64,000 nt of DNA from NCBI GenBank assembly GCA_023419535.1, contig JAEZXX010000022.1, positions 12,644 to 76,643 on the forward strand. Reading direction: 5' to 3'. The notes beneath the pieces were generated by a model, which had not been told where the DNA came from, searched no databases, and saw only the letters and a program-made list of their open reading frames with translations. Below, piece by piece: positions 9,135 to 18,635 of the stretch. The DNA comes from Pseudomonadota bacterium (GTDB lineage: Bacteria; Pseudomonadota; Alphaproteobacteria; Rhizobiales; Rhizobiaceae). The translations under genes and the position numbers were made by a program. Each line of letters begins with the position of its first letter. Within the stretch, counting starts at the first letter, position 1.

Positions 9135-9212
9135 GCGACAGGGGCGTCCGCATGTGCGGGCTGAGAAGCACCCTTGGAACCTGAACCGGATCATGCCGGC
9201 GGAGGGAGTTGC
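9135..9212 (+). promoter_or_regulatory. TPP riboswitch (thi box) upstream of tenA
   Basis: A thiamine pyrophosphate aptamer 56 bases before tenA. The conserved core is present: GGGCTGAGAA, then ACCCTTGGAACCTGA, then CCGGATCATGCCGGCGGAGGGA. The P1 closing stem pairs GCGAC (9135-9139) with GTTGC (9208-9212), with one G-U pair. TPP binding is expected to turn the downstream gene off. There is no terminator-like U-run after it; control looks translational (see the hairpins at 9215-9261). Confidence 0.95.
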
Positions 9213-9214
9213 GA

Positions 9215-9261
9215 GCCCGGTCTATCGATCCGGGCGCCGCGTCCTTCGTCCGATCGAAGGA
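9215..9261 (+). promoter_or_regulatory. Riboswitch expression platform: Shine-Dalgarno sequestering hairpins
   Basis: Two consecutive hairpins separate the TPP aptamer from the tenA start. The first pairs GCCCGG (9215-9220) with CCGGGC (9230-9235). The second pairs TCCTTCG (9242-9248) with CGAAGGA (9255-9261), burying most of the tenA Shine-Dalgarno (AAGGAG, 9257-9262) seven bases from the ATG. This is what a translational off-switch looks like. I infer that an alternative pairing in the ligand-free state frees the site; that pairing is not resolved by eye. Confidence 0.75.
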
Positions 9262-9268
9262 GCTGACG

Positions 9269-9970
9269 ATGACCCATCCCGCGACCGCGTCCGACGATTT
9301 CGGCTCGCCGCTGTTCTCCGCCCTCCGCCGCGCCGCCGGCGAGGACTGGAGGGCCTATGTCGGCCACGAGTTCACCCGCCGTCTCGGCGACGGCTCGCTG
9401 CCGCGGCAGGCCTACCTGCATTACCTGAGGCAGGACTACATCTTCCTCGTCCATTTCGCGCGCGCCTGGTCGCTGCTCGCCTTCAAATGCGCGGACGTGG
9501 CGGAGATGCGCATGTGCGCGGCGACGGTGCACGACCTCATCGGAAACGAGATGACGCTGCATCTGGAAACCTGCGCGCGCGAAGGGCTCGACGAGGCGAC
9601 GATCCTTTCGACCCGCGAGCGGCCGGAGAACGTCGCCTATACGCGCTACGTCATCGACCGGGGGCTTGCCGGCGACGCGTTGGATCTCCTCGTCGCGCTG
9701 GCGCCCTGCCTCTTCGGCTACGGCGAGATCGGACCGCGGCTGAAGGCCGCGCACGGGACGGACGGGACCTACGGCGAATGGATCTCGGTCTATTCGGGCG
9801 AGGACTATCAGGGCGCGGTGCGCCGCTCGGCCAGCCTTTTCGAAAAGGTCGCGCTGCGCACGATCGGCCCCGATGTCGAGGCCACTCCCCGCTGGCCGTC
9901 CCTCGCGGAGGGCTTCGCGCAGGCCTGCCGCCTGGAGCAGGACTTCTGGTCGATGGGCCTGAGGCCCTGA
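9269..9970 (+). CDS. tenA: TenA family aminopyrimidine aminohydrolase (thiaminase II)
   Basis: Cytoplasmic thiamine-salvage enzyme (233 aa) that converts aminomethyl-pyrimidine breakdown products to HMP. The family active-site residues are in place: Asp56 in LRQDYIFL, the nucleophile Cys147 in LAPCLFGYGEIG and Glu223 in LEQDFW. It therefore belongs to the cysteine-containing TenA class rather than the Cys-less TenA_E class. The ATG at 9269 is chosen for its AAGGAG Shine-Dalgarno; an in-frame upstream start at 9209 would lie in the riboswitch. It is a single-gene unit under its own TPP riboswitch, consistent with induction when thiamine is scarce. A repeat and a convergent gene follow. Confidence 0.95.
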   Translation: MTHPATASDDFGSPLFSALRRAAGEDWRAYVGHEFTRRLGDGSLPRQAYLHYLRQDYIFLVHFARAWSLLAFKCADVAEMRMCAATVHDLIGNEMTLHLETCAREGLDEATILSTRERPENVAYTRYVIDRGLAGDALDLLVALAPCLFGYGEIGPRLKAAHGTDGTYGEWISVYSGEDYQGAVRRSASLFEKVALRTIGPDVEATPRWPSLAEGFAQACRLEQDFWSMGLRP

Positions 9971-9988
9971 CGCCCGCCTCGTAGTCAT

Positions 9989-10070
9989 CCTCGGCCTTGT
10001 GCCGAGGATCTACGGACGGTCCGCAAACAGAAGCGGCGGACGACAGTAGGCCCTCGGCACAAGGCCGAGG
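9989..10070. repeat. Intergenic inverted repeat with 19-bp perfect arms
   Basis: Left arm CCTCGGCCTTGTGCCGAGG (9989-10007) is the exact reverse complement of the right arm CCTCGGCACAAGGCCGAGG (10052-10070), with 44 bp between. Each arm is itself a small hairpin, so the element can fold as two stem-loops or one long stem. It lies between the convergent ends of tenA and the transglutaminase gene and may serve as a bidirectional terminator. It is unlike the mosaic elements elsewhere in the window. Confidence 0.85.
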
Positions 10071-10087
10071 GTCACGCCGCGTGAGTT

Positions 10088-13000
10088 CTACACCGCCAGC
10101 CGTGCGGGGCGCCGCAGGTCCAAGGTCGTCGGGAAGGACGGGTCGGGACGCTCCGGCACCGGCTCGAAGGTGCCGCCCGTGTGTCCGATCGGCTCGAAGC
10201 GGGCGAGGCGGCGCGCCTCCGCCTCGTTGGCGTTGACGGGGAAGGTGTCGTAGTTGCGCCCGCCCGGATGGGCGACGTGATAGGTGCATCCCCCCAGCGA
10301 GCGCCCGGACCAGCGGTCGAAGAGGTCGAAGGTCAGCGGCGCGTGGACGGGAATCGTCGGGTGCAGGCCCGAGGCCGGTTGCCACGCCTTGAAGCGCACC
10401 CCGCCGACCGCCTCGCCCGGCGTCGCGGTCGAAGCCAGCGGAACGCGGCGGCCGTTGCAGAGCACCAGATGGCGCGAGGCGTCGAAGCCGGAGAGCTTCA
10501 CCTGCAGCCGCTCGACGGAGGAATCGACGAAGCGCACCGTTCCCCCGATCGCCCCCGTCTCGCCCATCACGTGCCAGGGCTCCAGCGCCTGCCGGAGCTC
10601 CAGCGACACGCCTTCGCGTTCGATCCGGCCGCAGAAGGGGAAGCGGAACTCCCACTGAGCCTCGAACCATTCCGGGCGCAGCGGATAGCCCGAGCGCTCC
10701 AGATCGCCGAGGACGTCGAGGAAGTCCGCCCAGACGAATTCCGGCAGCATGAAGCGATCCGCCAGCTGCGTGCCCCAGCGCGCGAAGAGCCCGTCCTGCG
10801 GCTCCTTCCAGAACTTGGCGACCAGCGCCCGGATCAGGAGCTGCTGGGCGAGACTCATCTTGGCGTCCGGCGGCATCTCGAAGCCGCGGAACTCGACGAG
10901 CCCGAGCCGCCCGGTGGGCCCGTCCGGCGAATAGAGCTTGTCGATGCAGATCTCGGAGCGGTGCGTGTTTCCGGTCACGTCCACGAGGAGGTTGCGGAAC
11001 AGGCGGTCGACCAGCCAGGGGGCCGGCGCCTCGCCCGCGCCGGGCTTGGGCACCTGCGCCATTGCGATCTCCAGCTCGTAGAGCTGGTCGTGGCGCGCTT
11101 CGTCGACGCGCGGCGCCTGGCTCGTCGGCCCGATGAAGAGCCCTGAGAAGAGGTAGGAGAGCGAGGGATGGCGCTGCCAGTGGAGGACGAAGGACTTCAA
11201 GAGGTCCGGCCGCCGCAGGAAGGGCGAGTCGGCCGGCGTGCGACCGCCGACGACCACGTGGTTGCCGCCGCCCGTGCCCGCATGGCGCCCGTCGATCAGG
11301 AACTTGTCGGTGCCCAGCCGCGTCTGGCGGGCTTCCTCGTAAGTACCGGTCGTGATCGCCACCGCCTCGTCCCAGGAGGCGGCCGGATGGACGTTCACCT
11401 CGATGACGCCGGGGTCCGGCGCGACGCGGATGACGTCGACGCGCGGATCAAAGGGCGGGGCGTAGCCCTCGATCCGGACCTTCAACCCCTTCGCCTCGGC
11501 GACGTCCTCGATGGCGGCGAGGAGCTCCAGATAGGCCTCGAAGGTCTCGACCGGCGGCATGAAGGCGCAGAGCATGCCGTCGCGCGGTTCGATGGCGAGG
11601 GCGGTGCGCACATGGCCGACGATCTCGGTCGCCACCGCCTCCGGCGCCTGCCAGGACTGCGGCGTCGCCTTGTCGATCGACATCTGCTCGTGGCCGAGAT
11701 CGACCTGCGACTGCGTTATGCCGCCGAGGCTCTGCTCCTGACGACCGGCTCCTTGCGTCTGCCCTTCGAAGGCTGTCCGGGCGGGCAGGGGGCCGAAGTC
11801 CTGCATCGGATCGGCCGGATGGACGAACGGATACTCGGCCTCGGTGAGGTGCGGAAGCGAGGTGAGCGGCAGGCGGTAGCCCGCGGCCGAATCACCCGGC
11901 ACGAGGAACAGATGTCCGCGCCGCGTCCTCCAGCGCTCCGAGCGGAAGCGCACCGCCCCCGCCTGCCATTCCTGGACGGGCAGCACCATGGAGGTCGGCT
12001 GCCCGAGACCCCGGTCGAAGGCCTTGGCGATGCGCGCGCGTTCCTCCGCATCGGCGAGGCGGGAATCGAGCGGACCGACATTCTCGGGCAGCTGTGCCTC
12101 GCGGGCGAGCCAGTAGGCGGGGTCCTCGTAGGCGGGCTGCGCATTGTCCGGATCGACGCCGAGACGTTCGGCCACGGAGCGGATCAGCTCCTCGGCCGCC
12201 TCCATCGACGGCGCGGAGCCCTTCGCTTCCCGGGCGAAGAGATCCGGATTGCGCCAGATCGGCTGCCCGTCGCGCCGCCAGTAGATCGAATAGGTCCAGC
12301 GCGGCAGGGTCTCGCCGGGATACCATTTGCCCTGTCCGTGATGCAGGAAGCCGCCGGGCGCGAAACGCGCCTTCAGGCGCCGCGTCAGCTCGTCGGCGAT
12401 ACCCGCCTTCTGAGGCCCCGTCGCGTCGGTGTTCCACTCCTCGGCCTGGAAGTCGTCGATGGAGACGAAGGTCGGCTCGCCGCCCATGGTCAGGCGCACG
12501 TCGTTCGCCGCGAGCTCGGCGTCGACGGCGTGCCCGAGGGCGTCCAGCGCCTCCCAGCTCTCCTGCGAGAACGGCTTGGAGACGCGCGGGCGCTCGGCGA
12601 TGCGCGACACGCTCATGTCGAAGGAGAAGTCGACCTCGGCGAAGCTTGCGACGCCTGCGATCGGCGCGGCCGAGCGGTAGTGCGGGGTCGCCGCCAGCGG
12701 CACGTGGCTCTCGCCCGTCATCAGGCCGGAGGTCGGGTCGAGGCCGATCCAGCCCGCGCCCGGCAGATAGACCTCGCCCCAGGCATGAAGGTCGGTGAAG
12801 TCGTGATCGGTACCGGCCGGCCCGTCGAGGGAGACGCGGTCGGGCTTCAGCTGGATCAGATAGCCGGAGACGAACCGTGCGGCGAAGCCGAGATGGCGCA
12901 GGATCTGGACGAGCAGCCAGGAGGAGTCGCGGCAGGAGCCCGAGGCCTTCTCCAGCGTCTCTTCCGGCGTCTGGACCCCGACCTCCATCCGGATCGTGTA

Positions 13001-13471
13001 GGCGATCTCCTGGCTGAGCTGGCGGTTCAGGTCGACGAGGAAGTCGACCGTGCGGTCCTGCGAGCGGTCGAGCCGCTCCAGGAAGGTCTGCAGCCGCGGT
13101 CCTGCGGCCTCCGTCGAAAGATAGGCCGCAAGGTCCGTCCTCAGGAGCGGCTCGTACTCGAAGGGCCAGCGCTCGGCCTCCTCCTCCACGAAGAAGTCGA
13201 ACGGATTGTAGACCGTCATGTCGGCGAGGAGATCGACCTCGATGCGGAACTCCTCCGTCGGCTCGGGGAAGACGAGGCGCGCCAGCCAGTTGCCGAAGGG
13301 GTCCTGCTGCCAGTTGATGAAGTGGTTCGCGGGCAGGACCTTCAGGGCGTAGGAGGGAACCCGCGTTCGCGAGTGCGGTGCAGGGCGCAGCCGCACGACC
13401 TGCGGCCCCAGAACGACCGGACGATCGTAGCGGTAGTGCGTGACGTGGCGGAGGCTCGCGAGGATGGACAT
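10088..13471 (-). CDS. Transglutaminase-like / DUF2126 two-domain protein
   Basis: A 1127-residue cytoplasmic protein with no signal peptide. The N-terminal ~280 residues form a bacterial transglutaminase-like domain: the N-terminal extension HVTHYRYDRPV, then the papain-like triad Cys180 (GSCRDSSWLLV), His229 (DLHAWGEVY) and Asp245 (GLDPTSG). The remaining ~800 residues match DUF2126 (LTMGGEPTFVSIDD, GKWYPGETLPRW, GGGNHVVVGG), a region that follows this domain in many proteobacteria. Family members often sit beside alpha-E and circularly permuted ATP-grasp genes and are thought to act in peptide/amide bond chemistry; none of those partners is here. The divergent neighbour is a zinc metallopeptidase, which may be functionally linked. 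Exact reaction unknown. Confidence 0.88.
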   Translation of the reverse strand: MSILASLRHVTHYRYDRPVVLGPQVVRLRPAPHSRTRVPSYALKVLPANHFINWQQDPFGNWLARLVFPEPTEEFRIEVDLLADMTVYNPFDFFVEEEAERWPFEYEPLLRTDLAAYLSTEAAGPRLQTFLERLDRSQDRTVDFLVDLNRQLSQEIAYTIRMEVGVQTPEETLEKASGSCRDSSWLLVQILRHLGFAARFVSGYLIQLKPDRVSLDGPAGTDHDFTDLHAWGEVYLPGAGWIGLDPTSGLMTGESHVPLAATPHYRSAAPIAGVASFAEVDFSFDMSVSRIAERPRVSKPFSQESWEALDALGHAVDAELAANDVRLTMGGEPTFVSIDDFQAEEWNTDATGPQKAGIADELTRRLKARFAPGGFLHHGQGKWYPGETLPRWTYSIYWRRDGQPIWRNPDLFAREAKGSAPSMEAAEELIRSVAERLGVDPDNAQPAYEDPAYWLAREAQLPENVGPLDSRLADAEERARIAKAFDRGLGQPTSMVLPVQEWQAGAVRFRSERWRTRRGHLFLVPGDSAAGYRLPLTSLPHLTEAEYPFVHPADPMQDFGPLPARTAFEGQTQGAGRQEQSLGGITQSQVDLGHEQMSIDKATPQSWQAPEAVATEIVGHVRTALAIEPRDGMLCAFMPPVETFEAYLELLAAIEDVAEAKGLKVRIEGYAPPFDPRVDVIRVAPDPGVIEVNVHPAASWDEAVAITTGTYEEARQTRLGTDKFLIDGRHAGTGGGNHVVVGGRTPADSPFLRRPDLLKSFVLHWQRHPSLSYLFSGLFIGPTSQAPRVDEARHDQLYELEIAMAQVPKPGAGEAPAPWLVDRLFRNLLVDVTGNTHRSEICIDKLYSPDGPTGRLGLVEFRGFEMPPDAKMSLAQQLLIRALVAKFWKEPQDGLFARWGTQLADRFMLPEFVWADFLDVLGDLERSGYPLRPEWFEAQWEFRFPFCGRIEREGVSLELRQALEPWHVMGETGAIGGTVRFVDSSVERLQVKLSGFDASRHLVLCNGRRVPLASTATPGEAVGGVRFKAWQPASGLHPTIPVHAPLTFDLFDRWSGRSLGGCTYHVAHPGGRNYDTFPVNANEAEARRLARFEPIGHTGGTFEPVPERPDPSFPTTLDLRRPARLAV

Positions 13472-13675
13472 GGGAAACGGCGGACCTTGTCTGGCGGCGC
13501 GACGGGGCGCATCCGAGACTAGCTAGGGCGTCTTCGGCCGGAAAGGTCCCGCAGTGCAGCGAAGCCGATCTTAATAATTTCGCATCCGCGCTCGAAGGCC
13601 CGGAACCGTGCGCCTCCCCGCCCGCTTCTACGGCGACACCGGCCGACCCTCGGCCGCTCCGCTGGAACCCCTTCC

Positions 13676-14803
13676 ATGAAGCTGTTTTCCTGCCCCTCCT
13701 GCGACCAGGTCGTCTACTTCACCAACACGCTCTGCGAGCGATGCGGCCACGCGCTCGGCTACGAGCCGCTGTCGAACCGCATGCTGTCTCTGGAGCCCGA
13801 TTCCGAGACCGGCTTCTGGATCGCGGTCGGCAAGGGCGCGAACGGAGAACGCTGGAAGTACTGCGAGAACTACCAGTATGGGGTCTGCAACTGGCTGCTC
13901 GCCGCCGACAGCCCGGAGACGCTGTCGCTCGCCTCGCGCTTCAACAAGACCGTTCCTGACCTCAGCGATCCCGAGAACGTCGCGCTCTGGCAGAAGATCG
14001 AGTTCGCCAAGCAGCGCCTTCTCTACACCATCCTTCGCCTCAAGCTGCCGCTGATGACGCGCGCCGAGCACGAGGAGGGTCTCTCCTTCGACTTCCTGGA
14101 GGATCTCGGCGACGGCCAGAAGGTGATGACCGGCCACGACCGGGGCCACATCACCATCGCGCTCGCCGAGGCCGACGACGCCGAGCGCGAGAAGCGCCGG
14201 ACCTCGATGGGCGAGCCCTACCGCACGCTGCTCGGCCATTTCCGGCACGAGATCGGCCACTGGTACTGGGACCTTCTCGTGCGCGACGGTGGCGCGCTCG
14301 ATCAATGCCGGGCCGTCTTCGGCAACGACGAGGAGGACTACGGGCAGGCGCTGCAGAACCACTACGCCAACGGCCCCAAGCCCGACTGGCAGAACGAATA
14401 CGTCTCGTCCTATGCCGGCGCCCACGCCTGGGAGGACTTCGCGGAGACCTGGGCCCACTATCTCCACATCGTCGACAGCCTGGAGACGGGCGGCTCCTGG
14501 GGCATCACGCTGCAGCCCCGCCTCGACCGCGAGGGCATCCTGACGACGGACCTCGACTTCAAGGTCTACGACGATGCGACGACGATCGAGGAGATCGTCG
14601 AGGCCTGGACGGCGCTGTCCTCGGCGCTGAACTCGCTGAACCGCTCGATGGGCCTGCCGGACCTCTACCCCTTCGTCCTCTCGCCGGCGGTGGTCGGCAA
14701 GCTCGGTTTCATCCACGACCTCGTCCACGGCCGCGTCGGCAATGCGGCCAAGCAGGGGGTCTCTCCGGAACTCGCCAAGGACCAGCAGGCGACCGCCGCC
14801 TGA
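13676..14803 (+). CDS. Putative zinc-binding metallopeptidase (COG4307-like)
   Basis: A 375-residue protein with an N-terminal zinc ribbon (C6, C9, C20, C23 in FSCPSCDQ and LCERCGHAL) and a zincin-like site HEIGH at residues 191-195 followed by WEDFAETWAHYLH, whose glutamates may supply a third metal ligand. There is no signal peptide, so it acts in the cytoplasm. It matches the family annotated as putative zinc-binding peptidase (DUF2248/COG4307), whose substrate is unknown. It is transcribed divergently from the DUF2126 transglutaminase across a 204-base gap in which I see AT-rich TTAATAATTT but no convincing promoter. A hairpin terminator follows. Confidence 0.82.
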   Translation: MKLFSCPSCDQVVYFTNTLCERCGHALGYEPLSNRMLSLEPDSETGFWIAVGKGANGERWKYCENYQYGVCNWLLAADSPETLSLASRFNKTVPDLSDPENVALWQKIEFAKQRLLYTILRLKLPLMTRAEHEEGLSFDFLEDLGDGQKVMTGHDRGHITIALAEADDAEREKRRTSMGEPYRTLLGHFRHEIGHWYWDLLVRDGGALDQCRAVFGNDEEDYGQALQNHYANGPKPDWQNEYVSSYAGAHAWEDFAETWAHYLHIVDSLETGGSWGITLQPRLDREGILTTDLDFKVYDDATTIEEIVEAWTALSSALNSLNRSMGLPDLYPFVLSPAVVGKLGFIHDLVHGRVGNAAKQGVSPELAKDQQATAA

Positions 14804-14825
14804 CCGTTCGTCCGCCATCGAAATC

Positions 14826-14851
14826 GGACGCGCCGGACGGCCGGCGCGTCC
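14826..14851 (+). terminator. Stem-loop, likely terminator after the metallopeptidase gene
   Basis: Perfect 11-bp stem GGACGCGCCGG / CCGGCGCGTCC with a four-base loop, 23 bases after the stop codon. The downstream tract is pyrimidine-rich (CTTCCC) but not a true U-run, so termination efficiency is uncertain. It separates this gene from the treZ operon. Confidence 0.6.
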
Positions 14852-14941
14852 CTTCCCGTCGTTCCGGCGACCTTTATCTAGATCTGCCGATGGCGCCGCG
14901 CGGCGCCGCCATCCTTCTCACCTGTCGAAAGGGACGTCGAC

Positions 14942-16820
<1,879 letters not shown>

Positions 16821-16828
<8 letters not shown>

Positions 16829-18635
16829 CCGTCTCGACCGGCTCGCCGAAAGCCACGGCATCCAGACCCGATACGTTTCGGAACTCGGCGAGGAGACGGC
16901 GATCTCCACGGATGCGAAGGAGACGCTCCTCTCCATCCTCGGGGTCGATCCGGGGAGCGGCGAACTCGGCGACTTCGAGCTGTCGCGGCACCATGCGCGC
17001 CAGTCCTGCGTCGCGCCGGAGGGCGCGCGCCGCTGGGGTGTCGCCTGCCAGCTTTACGCGCTGCGCTCGGCCCGCTCGCTCGGTCTCGGCGATTTCGAGG
17101 ATCTGGCGCTCCTGTGCGAGATCGCGGCGCAGGCCGGGGCGCAGTTCGTCGGCGTCAATCCGCTGCACGCCCTGTTCCTCGCCGATCCCGGCAGGTTCAG
17201 TCCCTATTCGCCGTCGACGCGGCGCTTCCTGAACCCCTTCTACATCGCGGTCGATGCGCTCGACGGCGGGCCGGAGGCGATCGACGCGCTGCGACGGAGC
17301 GAGCCGGGCCTGTTCGAGACGCTGGACGGCGATCTCGTCGACTATCCGGCGGCCGGCGCGCTGAAGAAGCGACTGCTCGTCGAACTCTTCGAGGCCACCC
17401 GGCGGGGCGACCCGGCCTTCAGGGCCTATGTGAAGGAGGGCGGGGCGGCGCTCGCCGACTTCGCCCTGTTCGAGGCGATCTCGGAGCACATGGTCGCGAC
17501 CGGGCACGGAGCCGGCTGGCACGGCTGGCCGGAGAGCTGGCACGACCGGGCCTCGCCGGCGGTTCTGGCGTTCGAGCGGGAGAGCACCGATCAGGTGCGC
17601 TTCCACCAGTGGCTCCAGTTCGTGGCCGACCGGCAGCTGGCCGACGCGCAGGGCCGGGCTAAGGCGGCCGGCATGTCGATCGGCCTCTATCTCGATTTCG
17701 CGGTGGGCGTCGCGCCCGACGGGGCCGAGACCTGGATCGACCCGGCCCTGACCGTCCCGGACGCGCGCGTCGGATCGCCGCCGGACATGTTCAATTCCGA
17801 CGGACAGGACTGGGGTCTGGCACCCCTGTCCCCGGCCGTTCTGGAGGAGCGCGGCTACGAACCGCTCGCACAGGCCTACGAGGCGATGATGCGCCATGCC
17901 GGCGCCGTGCGCATCGACCACGCCATGGGGCTCGCCCGGCTGTGGTGGATCGCCGACGGCGACAAGGGACGCGTCGGCGGCTATGTGCGGACGCCGCTCG
18001 GCTCGATGATCGACACCGTCGCGAAGGTCAGCCGGGCCAACGGCACCATCGTCATCGGCGAGGATCTCGGCACCGTGCCGGAAGGCTTCCGGCCGGCGAT
18101 GGAGCGGGCGAACATCCTGTCCTACCGCGTACTCTATTTCGAGCGGCGCGACGACGACGGCTTCGTTCCGCCCGAGCGCTATCCCGAGCTTTCGCTCGCC
18201 TGCATCTCCACGCACGATCTGGCGACGCTGGCCGGCTGGTGGACGGGCGCCGACATCGACCTGCGTGCCTCGACCGGGCGCCAGGACGAGGCGGCGGGCG
18301 CACGCGACCGCCGGGCCCGCGACGGAGACCGCACGGCGCTCGTGAAGGCGCTGAAGCAGGCGGGCCTGTCGCCGGAGGAGGCCGGCGAAGAGTACGGCGA
18401 GGACGTCGCCATCGCCGTCCACCGATTCGCCGCGCGCACGAAATCCGCCCTCTTCGCGGTCCAACTCGACGACCTGATCGGCTCGGAGCGGCAGGCGAAC
18501 CTGCCCGGCACCACCGACGAATACCCGAACTGGCGCGTGCGCTCGCCCGTCGCTCTTGAAGACCTCGCCGCCCACCCGCTCTTCCAGCGTATCGCCCGCG
18601 CCGTGCGCGAAGAGCGACCGGAGCCCGCCCGATGA
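16821..18635 (+). CDS. malQ: 4-alpha-glucanotransferase (amylomaltase)
   Basis: GH77 enzyme (604 aa) that transfers maltodextrin segments between glucans. Visible family marks are WGVACQLYALRSARSLGLGDF near residue 72, SPYSPSTRRFLNPFYI, the nucleophile region RIDHAMGLARLWW, the acid/base region IVIGEDLGTVPEG and the stabiliser region STHDLATLAGWW. It sits between treZ and treY with overlaps of 8 and 4 bases, so expression is coupled. I infer that it lengthens short maltodextrins into substrates for TreY. In many TreYZ operons the third enzyme is the debranching enzyme TreX/GlgX, which is not found here; glycogen debranching would have to be encoded elsewhere. Confidence 0.95.
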
